DNA of 10,818 nucleotides, taken from the NCBI GenBank assembly GCA_036398215.1, contig DASWHK010000321.1, forward strand, positions 1-10,818, read 5' to 3'. Positions 1-7,430 of the stretch are shown piece after piece; within the stretch, counting starts at the first letter, position 1; every line of letters begins with the position of its first letter. The stretch is from DASWHK01 sp036398215. GTDB taxonomy: Bacteria; Acidobacteriota; UBA890. Both the position numbers and the translations under genes were made by a program. The notes beneath the pieces were generated by a model that was not told the DNA's origin, searched no databases, and saw nothing but the letters and a program-made list of their open reading frames with translations.

Positions 1-214
1 GCAGTTTCTCAACTTCGCTTACGTAGTCCTGAATGGCGGTGACGACATCCTCGGCGTTCAACTCCGGGGCCTCGACATCGCCGTATGCCTCGCTCTTCCG
101 CGTCTCGTTGAGGTCTCCCAGAAGTTCGGCGACGTCCGGCAGTTGGTGATGTTCGTGAAGTTCCTCGGCGGCTTTTACGCGGCTCGGATGGTTCTTCTTC
201 ACTTGGCACGTCAC
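1..214 (-). CDS. Partial helical protein, HEPN-like C-terminal half (3' end off the window)
   Basis: This reading frame stays open to the left edge and gives about 71 codons from a possible GTG at 214-212 (a second GTG lies at 202-200). The predicted peptide is charged and helical, with segments such as AAEELHEHH, LPDVAELLGDLNETRKSEAYG and AEDVVTAIQDYVSEVEKL. It has the amino-acid balance of a real protein, whereas the overlapping ATG frame from 227 gives an Arg/Gly/Pro-rich peptide typical of a shadow frame. The pattern of an RK-x(2)-AYG motif followed by a long amphipathic helix recalls the C-terminal half of small HEPN-type proteins, many of which belong to toxin-antitoxin or defence loci; that is a weak resemblance. 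An N-terminal HEPN half is absent, because the stop codon of the preceding gene (230-232) lies in the same frame just upstream. No clear Shine-Dalgarno site is present. GC is about 58% by hand count over 1-240, against about 70% in a sampled line of the metalloprotease gene. It may be a truncated gene, or a short protein starting here. Confidence 0.5.
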   Translation of the reverse strand, partial: MTCQVKKNHPSRVKAAEELHEHHQLPDVAELLGDLNETRKSEAYGDVEAPELNAEDVVTAIQDYVSEVEKL

Positions 215-229
215 GTGAGCATGGCATCG

Positions 230-1378
230 TCAGTACTCCGATGGATGCAACAGGCGGATGTGGGCGTTGCGCCAGTTGCGGAAGGTGTACTCGAGACGGA
301 GCAGGGCGCCGTCGGCGCGGATGAAGACGTCGTCGTCGGAATCGGCCGAATCGATGCGGGTGGCCTCGAAGGTGCGGCCGCCGACGTCGATCTGCTCGAC
401 CCCCTTGAAGGCGAGCTTGCCGCGGGCGAGGCGCCCCCCGGGGTTGCGGAGATCGCGGTTTGGGCTGCCACGGGGCATGCCCCCGCGGGAGAGACCGCCG
501 CGGCCGAATCCGCCGGGGCCGCCGCCCGCTCGCCGCCGGCCTTGCGCCCCGAGTCGGTTGGGACGCAGCGAGAGGTACTCCATCTCGGTGGCGCCGGTGG
601 CCTGGAAGATCGCCGCCGGCAGCGTGATCAGTGCCGGGTTCTCGGTCTCCGAGAGGAAGACCCCCGCGGGGACCGCAGGATCGGCGCGCGGGTCCTCGGG
701 CAGCGGGACCGAGAAGGGAAGCTCCATGGCCCCCTCGGGAGGCTCGAAGAAGTAGGCGCCGCCGCGCCAGCGCAGCACCCCGTTCTTGCGCGCGAAGTCG
801 GTGGTGCTGGCGTCGCGGTCACGGGAGCCGTACTTGATCTCGAGCGGAAAGCCGTGCTGGTTGACGGTCACCGACATCTGCGCGCGGACGCTGCTCATCT
901 GCCCCGACCTTTCGTTGAGCAGCGAGTACTCCCGCCCATAGGTGAACGTGTAACGAGCCAGGCCCGGGCCGTCGTGGATCCGATCGAGCCGGATCGTCCA
1001 GACCTGGAACTCCCCGGGGCGCAGGATGGAGGACGGCCCCAGCGCGTAGCGCCGCTGCTCGCCGAGACGAAAGCCGAAGGCGTCATGGGCCGGGGCCACG
1101 CGGTCGGGAGCGCCGTCAGTCTGCGGCTCCCGCGCCGTGCCGGCCAGCGGCCCCTGCGCCGCTCGGCCCGGCGCCGCGCCAGCTTGCAGCTCCTGCGCAC
1201 CCCCGTGTTTCGGTGCGGCGCTGATCGTTGGAGACCTCCGGGCCTCTGTCGCCCCGGCCACGGAAGCCGCCGTCGCCGACGAGACGCACAGCGCCCCGAT
1301 CGCCATCACCGGGGCGAGCGCGCCGGTCCGCCACCGAAGCCTTGCACCACCGGTACCCATAGCAACGCGGGCAGGCAT
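230..1378 (-). CDS. Secreted protein of unrecognised family, paralog A (382 aa)
   Basis: I do not recognise the family. Residues 1-18 are basic and residues 19-42 are hydrophobic (GALAPVMAIGAL...), followed by Ala-rich sequence with an A-x-A-type cleavage region near residue 37, so export is likely. The only Cys (residue 31) does not fit a lipobox. After an Ala/Gly/Pro-rich linker the conserved body starts with FGFRLGEQRR (101-110), then LRPGEFQVWTIRLDRI (119-134), VNQHGFPLEI (172-181), PAGVFLSETENP (237-248) and a C-terminal GALLRLEYTF...IRLLHPSEY. All these blocks recur in the adjacent gene, so the two are tandem paralogs. A Gly/Arg-rich insert (about 276-320, with RGG-like steps) is absent from the partner. 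The ATG at 1378 lies 3 nt after the partner's stop, which suggests translational coupling; an internal ATG seven codons on is an alternative start. No enzyme motif is visible, and the strand-like pattern suggests a beta-rich envelope protein (inference). Confidence 0.85.
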   Translation of the reverse strand: MPARVAMGTGGARLRWRTGALAPVMAIGALCVSSATAASVAGATEARRSPTISAAPKHGGAQELQAGAAPGRAAQGPLAGTAREPQTDGAPDRVAPAHDAFGFRLGEQRRYALGPSSILRPGEFQVWTIRLDRIHDGPGLARYTFTYGREYSLLNERSGQMSSVRAQMSVTVNQHGFPLEIKYGSRDRDASTTDFARKNGVLRWRGGAYFFEPPEGAMELPFSVPLPEDPRADPAVPAGVFLSETENPALITLPAAIFQATGATEMEYLSLRPNRLGAQGRRRAGGGPGGFGRGGLSRGGMPRGSPNRDLRNPGGRLARGKLAFKGVEQIDVGGRTFEATRIDSADSDDDVFIRADGALLRLEYTFRNWRNAHIRLLHPSEY

Positions 1379-1381
1379 GGG

Positions 1382-2506
1382 TCAGTACTCCGAGGCACGT
1401 AGCAGGCGGACCCAGCTCCGTTGGCCCCAGGCGTCGATCCGCAGGACGGTGCCCTCGGGCGCGATCCAGGCGTCGCCGCCGTTGCTGCGGCCGACTCGGT
1501 AGGCAAGGCTCGTGATGCCGCCGATCTCGATCTCTTCGGTCTCGCGGAGCTCGATCCGCATGCGGCGCAAGCTCCGCTCGGCAAGCTGCGCCAGCGTCGC
1601 GGCCTGGGGGAACGAGCCGCCCGGAGGCCTGCTGATATCCGACCGGACGTACGACGCGCGGGGGTTGACGAGCGGCGCCGGGTCAAATGCGATGTAGCGC
1701 CCGTTCCCGTCCGGCTCGGATAGCGCTGCCAGAAAGGTCAGGCCCAGGGCCCCGGGGTTCACGGCGGCGGCGAGAAAAACGCCCGCCGGGCCGTCCAGCT
1801 CGCCGGCGTCGCCGCCGGGGATGAAGAGAGGGTAGCTGCGGTAGGACATCGCCGTCGGGTTGGATACCGCGAACTGGTTGCCCGCCAGGCGAACGTCGAC
1901 GTGGCCGCGCTGAACGATCCTGACCTTGCGGTCGTCCCGGTGCAGGACGCGCAGCGGAAAGCCGTGCTTGTTGACCCACAGGTCGGTGTCCGCGATCACG
2001 ATGTTCATCTCGTTGGGATTGAAGATGTTCTGGCGGCGGCTGAAGCGGCGCGATTCGTGCGCCAGGCGGAAGTGGGCCACGGGTCCACTGGCGGACTCGG
2101 CGATCGATTCGAGTCGCATCGTCCACAGCTCGACCTCTCCGGGTTGCAGTCTGGGTGCCCGCTGTTCCAGCACCCAGCGGCGCTCCTCGCCGAGGGAGAA
2201 GCCGAACATCTCCGGGACCGGAGAAGCGGCCGCCGGCGCGGTGCGGCCCTCTTGCACCGACCCGACCTGGTCGCGCAGCGCTCCGCTGCTGGCGGGATAT
2301 GTCGTTGCCGAGCTCGCCGGCTGCAACTCGCGCAGCACCGACAGGCTCGCCGCCGGCGACGCCGCCCCGAGCATGGGCAGGACGGCGACCAGCACGGCGA
2401 CGACGATCGACGACGCCCGTCGGCCGGCAAGCAAACCACGGCCTCGGGCGCTATCTACGGGGGAGCGGGCACGGCGTCCCCCTGACCTCAGGGCACGGTT
2501 CGACAC
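1382..2506 (-). CDS. Secreted protein of unrecognised family, paralog B (374 aa)
   Basis: This is the upstream member of a tandem paralog pair. The GTG start (2506-2504) has a GGAG element 7 nt upstream. The N-terminus is long and Arg-rich (about 30 residues), then comes a hydrophobic stretch (about 32-54, SSIVVAVLVAVLPMLG) and an Ala/Ser-rich cleavage region, so the protein is probably exported. The conserved body begins with FGFSLGEERR at exactly the same residue number (101) as in the partner, followed by LQPGEVELWTMRLESI (120-135), VNKHGFPLRV (178-187), PAGVFLAAAVNP (240-251), IAPEGTVLRI (348-357) and a final VRLLRASEY. It lacks the Gly/Arg-rich insert of paralog A. No catalytic motif, repeat domain or known family signature is visible. 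It is the first gene downstream of a promoter candidate at 2558-2585, and paralog A follows after only 3 nt, so the two form an operon. Envelope location is inferred from the signal segment; function is unknown. Confidence 0.87.
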   Translation of the reverse strand: MSNRALRSGGRRARSPVDSARGRGLLAGRRASSIVVAVLVAVLPMLGAASPAASLSVLRELQPASSATTYPASSGALRDQVGSVQEGRTAPAAASPVPEMFGFSLGEERRWVLEQRAPRLQPGEVELWTMRLESIAESASGPVAHFRLAHESRRFSRRQNIFNPNEMNIVIADTDLWVNKHGFPLRVLHRDDRKVRIVQRGHVDVRLAGNQFAVSNPTAMSYRSYPLFIPGGDAGELDGPAGVFLAAAVNPGALGLTFLAALSEPDGNGRYIAFDPAPLVNPRASYVRSDISRPPGGSFPQAATLAQLAERSLRRMRIELRETEEIEIGGITSLAYRVGRSNGGDAWIAPEGTVLRIDAWGQRSWVRLLRASEY

Positions 2507-2513
2507 TCGACGT

Positions 2514-2517
2514 CTCC
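2514..2517 (-). promoter_or_regulatory. Ribosome binding site for paralog B
   Basis: GGAG on the minus strand lies 7 nt upstream of a GTG at 2506-2504. It supports GTG as the start of the 374-residue paralog, although this gives an unusually long N-terminal region before the hydrophobic signal segment. Confidence 0.55.
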
Positions 2518-2557
2518 AGACTGCGGGGACCCGGCGGAAGGTACCGAGGATACGGAC

Positions 2558-2585
2558 ATTCTATGTGCGATCGGCGGCGTCTGAA
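2558..2585 (-). promoter_or_regulatory. Sigma70-like promoter for the tandem paralog operon
   Basis: On the minus strand a TTCAGA box (2585-2580, 4 of 6 matches to TTGACA) is separated by 16 nt from TAGAAT (2563-2558, 5 of 6 matches to TATAAT). Transcription would start near 2551, about 45 nt before the GTG start of the first paralog. The site lies in an island of lower GC in the 112-bp divergent gap between this operon and the plus-strand flavin-fold gene. This is a consensus match by eye only. Confidence 0.5.
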
Positions 2586-2604
2586 AAGGGCCGGCGCCGC
2601 CTGC

Positions 2605-2610
2605 TAGGCT
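2605..2610 (+). promoter_or_regulatory. Possible -10 element for a leaderless transcript
   Basis: TAGGCT ends 8 nt before the ATG at 2619. No Shine-Dalgarno sequence is visible between 2590 and 2618. A TAnnnT box at this distance would place the transcript start at or next to the ATG, as in leaderless mRNAs. No matching -35 box was found, so this is tentative. Confidence 0.25.
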
Positions 2611-2618
2611 TGCCGACC

Positions 2619-3098
2619 ATGCAGCAAGCTTCCCAGGAGCCCTCGCGCGAGGCCGTCATCGCGGCCGCCCGCGTCATCATGGCGGCGGCGAAGAACTGCG
2701 CGCTGGTGACCCTCGACGGCTCCGGCGCGCCGCAGGCGCGGATGATGGACCCCTTCCCGCCCGAGGACGACCTCAGCGTCTGGATGGCGACCAGCCCCGA
2801 CACCCGCAAGGCGGTGGAGATCGAGGCCGACGCGCGGGTGGCGCTGGTGTACTTCGACGCCGGCGATCCCGGCTATGCGACGCTGATCGGCACCGCGCGG
2901 CTGGTCGACGACCTCGCCGAGCGGCGGGCCCGCTGGAAGGAGGAGTGGGAGCCGTACTACCCGGGCGGCCCCGAGGGCGACAGCTACCGGCTGATCGAGG
3001 TTGTCGCCCGCCGCCTGGAGGTGGTCAGCCTCGCCCACGACATCGCCGCCGACCCGCTCGCCTGGCAGCCGGCGATCGTCGAGCTCGACGGCGACTGA
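2619..3098 (+). CDS. Pyridoxamine 5'-phosphate oxidase family (split-barrel flavin-fold) protein, general-stress-protein-26 type
   Basis: The 159-residue product has the length and layout of the single-domain FMN-binding split-barrel proteins. A helix (SREAVIAAARVIMAAAKNC) leads into the first strands ALVTLDGSGAPQARMMDPFP, then LSVWMATSPDTRKAVEIEAD, VALVYFDAGDPGYATLIGTA and a late helix and strand (RWKEEWEPYYPGGPEGDSY, LIEVVARRLEVV). The Gly-x-Pro-x-x-R-M and TSPDTRK segments correspond to the flavin/substrate-facing region of the family. Members bind FMN, F420 or haem and often act in stress responses; the cofactor cannot be told from sequence alone, and true PLP synthesis (PdxH) is unlikely at this length. 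The start is the first ATG of the homologous region; the frame is open far upstream, but that extension overlaps the opposite-strand gene and looks non-coding. It is divergent from the paralog operon and lacks a clear ribosome binding site. Confidence 0.88.
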   Translation: MQQASQEPSREAVIAAARVIMAAAKNCALVTLDGSGAPQARMMDPFPPEDDLSVWMATSPDTRKAVEIEADARVALVYFDAGDPGYATLIGTARLVDDLAERRARWKEEWEPYYPGGPEGDSYRLIEVVARRLEVVSLAHDIAADPLAWQPAIVELDGD

Positions 3099-3118
3099 CG
3101 GGCGAACGAATTCGCCGT
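3098..3118 (+). terminator. Weak hairpin after the flavin-fold gene
   Basis: GGCGAA (3101-3106) pairs with TTCGCC (3111-3116) around a CGAA loop, and two further pairs form across a bulged G (3100). It begins at the stop codon of the plus-strand gene and is followed by a mixed pyrimidine run (GTTCCCTCTT), not a clean T tract. It could stop plus-strand transcription and, being nearly symmetric, also the convergent MFS gene. The 123-bp gap (3099-3221) contains one more imperfect hairpin (3140-3160) and nothing else I can support. Confidence 0.35.
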
Positions 3119-3126
3119 TCCCTCTT

Positions 3127-3138
3127 GCGATCCTAACC
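3127..3138. repeat. 12-bp direct repeat, left copy
   Basis: GCGATCCTAACC occurs here and again at 4444-4455, the two copies bracketing the MFS transporter gene. A 12-mer match can arise by chance in a window this size, so the positional coincidence is the only support. Confidence 0.4.
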
Positions 3139-3221
3139 CCGCCGGCGTCGTCGGCTGGCGCTGACCAATCACGCCACCCGGGGTTGCACGCCGATGAGCG
3201 GTCGGCTGCGCGCCGCCGCGC

Positions 3222-4439
<1,218 letters not shown>

Positions 4440-4443
4440 CGGC

Positions 4444-4455
4444 GCGATCCTAACC
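4444..4455. repeat. 12-bp direct repeat, right copy
   Basis: This is the second copy of GCGATCCTAACC (first at 3127-3138). On the minus strand it contains the stop codon of the upstream remnant and the AGGA ribosome binding element of the MFS gene, so selection on translation signals could explain one copy. Confidence 0.4.
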
Positions 4456-4566
4456 GATCAGCCACCTCGCCACGGCCCCGCAGGTCACCAGCAGCGCAGC
4501 GTTGAGGCGGAACCCCAGCGTCGCGATCGCGGTGGCAGCGGCCTCCGGTTGGCGAATCGGCCAACA
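4450..4566 (-). pseudogene. C-terminal remnant of an unidentified integral membrane protein
   Basis: A minus-strand frame ending in TAG (4452-4450) encodes a stretch including AAATAIATLGFRLNAALLVT and then CGAVARWLIG at the C-terminus: a plausible pair of transmembrane segments joined by a short Arg-containing loop. It resembles the C-terminal end of small bacterial permeases, though I cannot name the family. The frame remains open upstream to a TGA at 4639-4641, but the peptide loses protein-like character beyond about 4566, and there is no good start codon. The stop lies 10 nt before the MFS ATG, the spacing expected of an upstream operon partner. The simplest reading is that a gene ahead of the MFS gene lost its 5' part. 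It could also be a chance open frame. Confidence 0.3.
4548..4565. promoter_or_regulatory. Inverted repeat, possible operator
   Basis: GTTGGC (4548-4553) and GCCAAC (4560-4565) form a perfect 6-bp inverted repeat around GAATCG in the gap between two divergent genes. It is followed at once by two direct copies of ACACTTG (4564-4570 and 4573-4579), with a TTGTCA (4568-4573) that matches a -35 box in 5 of 6 positions. No -10 box follows at the right distance. The arrangement suits a regulator site but is not proof of one. Confidence 0.3.
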
Positions 4567-4696
4567 CTTGTCACACTTGGGCGCTCGTCCGGCCGCCGGA
4601 GGCCGATGCGCCGGAGCGCACGGCTCGACGCGGCTCGATCAGAGCGCTCGGTCCGTGGTCCACGACGTCAGCGCCAACAGCAGGAGGTAGCGCCGC
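4567..4696 (+). other. 5' leader region of the metalloprotease gene
   Basis: This 130-bp stretch has no protein-like frame. It contains two 10-bp-spaced direct copies of CGGCTCGA (4621-4628 and 4631-4638) and, at its end, a strong AGGAGGT Shine-Dalgarno sequence. I see no convincing -10 box, so the promoter may use a non-sigma70 factor or lie further upstream. Confidence 0.35.
4682..4688 (+). promoter_or_regulatory. Strong ribosome binding site of the metalloprotease gene
   Basis: AGGAGGT lies 8 nt before the ATG at 4697. It is close to the ideal anti-16S complement and fixes the start codon, giving a 909-residue protein with a proper signal peptide. Confidence 0.75.
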
Positions 4697-7426
4697 ATGG
4701 CCAACCACCGATCCCCACGTCGTCGCAACAAGATCAATTTGCTCACCATCCTCGCCATGGTCGCCATCGTGGCGCCACCCCTGCTGGCCGGTCGCTCGGC
4801 CACCGCCACGAGCCTGGCGGCCGAAGGCTGGATGGCGGAGAGCTCCGCCGCCAGCGGCTGGGAAGCGGAGTACCGTGCCGCCGTCCGCGCCGAAAAGCTG
4901 GGCCAGGGGCGCGGCGGCAGCGGCGGCGGCCAGGCGGCGCCGCAGAGCATCGAGGCGTTCACCGAGGGGATGCAGAGCATCGACGGCTTCATGCCCCTGT
5001 ACTGGGATGCGGACGCCGGCGAGATGTACATGGAGATCAACCGCTGGAACGAGGAGATCCTCAACCTCGAGGGACTGGCCTCCGGCCTCGGCTCCAACGA
5101 CATCGGCCTCGACCGCGGCATCTCGCAGGGCAGCCAGGTGGTGTACTTCGACCGGGTCGGCCCGAAGATCTTCATGGTGCAGCCCAACTACGGGTTCCGC
5201 TCGAGCTCGACCAACCCCGAGGAGGTGCGGGCGGTGACCGACGCCTTCGCGCCGGCGATCCACTGGGGCTGGACGGTGGCGGCCGAGACCGGCGGCAGGG
5301 TGCTGGTCGACATGACCCCGTATCTGCTGCGCGACTCGACCAACATCGCCGGGCGCCTGGGCAACTACCGGCTCGACACCAGCCGCAGCGCCGTGTACAT
5401 GCCGATGACGATGAACTTCCCGCAGAACACCGAGCTCGAGGTGATGCTCACCTTCACCCAGCAGCCGGGCGCCGGTGGCGGCGGCCGCGGCGGCGGTCGG
5501 GGCGGCGGCTTCGAGGGCGTGGGCTCGGTGGCGGCTTCCGGGGATGCGCCGACCTTGCGTGTCCACCACGCCTTCGTCCAGCTTCCCGACGACGGCTACG
5601 AGACCCGCCCCTACGATCCGCGCTCGAGCTTCGGATCGATGTCCTACGCCGACTACTCGGTGCCGCTCGGCACGCCGCTTGAGAAGCGCTTCATCCGCCG
5701 CCATCGGCTCGAGAAGGTCGATCCGAGCGCGGCCGTCTCCGACGCCGTCGAGCCGATCGTCTACTACCTCGACCCGGGGGCGCCCGAGCCGATGCGCTCG
5801 GCGCTGCTGGAGGGAGCCGGCTGGTGGAACCAGGCCTTCGAGGCGGCCGGCTATCGCAACGCCTTCCAGGTGCAGCTGCGCCCGCCCGACGTCTCCAGCC
5901 ACGACATCCGCTACAACGTCATCAACTGGGTGCACCGCTCGACGCGCGGCTGGAGCACCGGCGGCTCGGTCACCGACCCGCGGACCGGCGAGATCATGAA
6001 GGGGCTGGTGACGCTGGGCTCGCTGCGCGTGCGCCAGGACTACATGATCGCCGAGGGCCTGCTGGCTCCCTACGTCAACGGCGACGAGACGCCGCAGTAT
6101 CTCGCCGACTGGGCGCTGGCGCGAGTCAAGCAGCTTTCGGCCCACGAGGTCGGCCATACGATCGGCTTCTCGCACAACTACTACGACAGCTCCCTGGGGC
6201 GCACCTCGGTGATGGACTACCCCCATCCCTTGATCACGCTCAACGCCGACGGGACCTTCGACTTCTCCGAGGTCTACGAGGCCGAGATCGGCGAGTGGGA
6301 CAAGGTCGGCGTCACCTACGGCTACCAGCAGTTCCCCCCCGGCACCGACGAGGACGAGGCGCTGGCCGTGATCATCGAGGAGGCCTGGGCCCGCGACCTG
6401 AAGTTCATGAGCAACCAGGACATGAGCGCCAACCCGCGCGTCAACCAGTGGTCCAACGGCGTCGACCCGGCCGCCGAGCTGGGGCGCATGATGGGCGTGC
6501 GGCGGGTGGCGTTGGATCGCTTCGGCGAGCGCGTCATCAAGCACGGCGCCCCGCTGGCGACCATGGAAGAGGTCCTGGTGCCGCTGTACCTGCACCATCG
6601 CTACCAGGTCACCGCCGCGGCCTCGGTCATCGGCGGCCTCCACTACGGCTACGGGCTGCGCGGCGACGGCCGCGACCCGGTCGAGTTCGTGCCGCGTGAC
6701 GAGCAGGTGGCCGCCCTCGACGCCCTGCTGGCGACTCTGGCGCCGGCCGAGCTCGCCATCCCCGAGGCGGTGCTCGACCGGCTGCCGCCCCGCCCCTCCG
6801 GCTTCGGCGGCGGTCGCGAGCTGTTCCCCCGCTACACCGGGCTGATGTTCGACGCCATCACCCCGGCGGTGGTCGCCGCCGACCACACGGTCTCGGAGAT
6901 CCTCAACGCGCAGATCGCCGCCCGCCTGATCCAGCAGCACGCGCGCGACGAATCGATGCTCAGCTTCGAGGAGGCGATCGACCGCCTGCTGGCGGCGACC
7001 TTCGGCCAGACTCCGGCCAACGGCTATGAGGCCGAGATCAACCGCGCCGTCGAGCGCGTCGTGGTCGACAACCTCATGCGCCTGGCGGCGACCGCCCCGA
7101 TGTCGCAGGTCCGCGCGGTGGCGACGCTGTCGCTCGAGGAGCTCGACGACCGCATGCAAACGGCGAGCGGCATGCAGACCGCCGACGTCGCCCACTACAA
7201 CCTGCTGTCGCGTGACATCGAGCGCTTCATGAGCCGCCCGGCCGAGACCTACAGCCAGCCGGGCACGCCGGGCGCCCCGCCGGGGGCACCGATCGGCGAC
7301 CCGGGCCTCGACTACCTCGGGGCGTGGGGCGGCCTGGGCGCCTTCGGCGGCTCGAGCCCGAGGTACTTCGACCACATGCTGGGTCTCGAGCCCTACTGCT
7401 CCCAGGACGAGCTCTGGTTCCGGTAG
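4697..7426 (+). CDS. Secreted zinc-dependent metalloprotease (DUF5117/DUF4953 type, 909 aa)
   Basis: This is a metzincin-like peptidase expected to act outside the cytoplasm; its substrate is unknown. A basic start (residues 1-13) and a hydrophobic core (14-31, NLLTILAMVAIVAPPLLAG) followed by SATATS form a signal peptide or anchor. The DUF5117-like region spans about 130-330, with VVYFDRVGPKIFMVQPNYGF and VHHAFVQLPDDGYETRPYDP. The family block WWNQAFEAAGY, then YNVINWVHRSTRGWSTGGSV, TDPRTGEIMKG and RVRQDYMIAEGLL precedes the catalytic site HEVGHTIGFSH (H483, E484, H487, H493), and a Met-turn follows at VMDYP (M506). All expected zinc ligands and the general-base Glu are intact, so it should be active. 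A C-terminal region to about 860 matches the usual family length. A Gly-rich tract (about 258-275, GGGGRGGGRGGG) interrupts the DUF5117-like region, and the tail (about 840-890) is Gly/Pro-rich. The gene stands alone on this strand and converges on yihY with a 4-bp gap. Confidence 0.95.
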   Translation: MANHRSPRRRNKINLLTILAMVAIVAPPLLAGRSATATSLAAEGWMAESSAASGWEAEYRAAVRAEKLGQGRGGSGGGQAAPQSIEAFTEGMQSIDGFMPLYWDADAGEMYMEINRWNEEILNLEGLASGLGSNDIGLDRGISQGSQVVYFDRVGPKIFMVQPNYGFRSSSTNPEEVRAVTDAFAPAIHWGWTVAAETGGRVLVDMTPYLLRDSTNIAGRLGNYRLDTSRSAVYMPMTMNFPQNTELEVMLTFTQQPGAGGGGRGGGRGGGFEGVGSVAASGDAPTLRVHHAFVQLPDDGYETRPYDPRSSFGSMSYADYSVPLGTPLEKRFIRRHRLEKVDPSAAVSDAVEPIVYYLDPGAPEPMRSALLEGAGWWNQAFEAAGYRNAFQVQLRPPDVSSHDIRYNVINWVHRSTRGWSTGGSVTDPRTGEIMKGLVTLGSLRVRQDYMIAEGLLAPYVNGDETPQYLADWALARVKQLSAHEVGHTIGFSHNYYDSSLGRTSVMDYPHPLITLNADGTFDFSEVYEAEIGEWDKVGVTYGYQQFPPGTDEDEALAVIIEEAWARDLKFMSNQDMSANPRVNQWSNGVDPAAELGRMMGVRRVALDRFGERVIKHGAPLATMEEVLVPLYLHHRYQVTAAASVIGGLHYGYGLRGDGRDPVEFVPRDEQVAALDALLATLAPAELAIPEAVLDRLPPRPSGFGGGRELFPRYTGLMFDAITPAVVAADHTVSEILNAQIAARLIQQHARDESMLSFEEAIDRLLAATFGQTPANGYEAEINRAVERVVVDNLMRLAATAPMSQVRAVATLSLEELDDRMQTASGMQTADVAHYNLLSRDIERFMSRPAETYSQPGTPGAPPGAPIGDPGLDYLGAWGGLGAFGGSSPRYFDHMLGLEPYCSQDELWFR

Positions 7427-7430
7427 GCGG

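Noticed and set aside
9..227. An ATG frame just after the paralog A stop
   Set aside because: Its product is an Arg/Ser/Pro-rich shadow; the other minus-strand frame from 214 has normal helical protein composition.
143..1402. A 419-codon plus-strand frame opposite paralog A
   Set aside because: The peptide is Arg/Gly/Ala-rich with no family pattern, while the minus-strand frame has a signal segment and blocks shared with its paralog.
1926..2618. An in-frame extension of the flavin-fold gene of 231 codons
   Set aside because: It overlaps paralog B on the other strand, has low-complexity Arg/Ser-rich sequence, and the fold starts at the ATG at 2619.
3208..3221. A GCGCG/CGCGC hairpin beside the MFS stop codon as a terminator
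   Set aside because: It is very short, made of simple GC repeats that are expected in this composition, and has no T tract on either strand.
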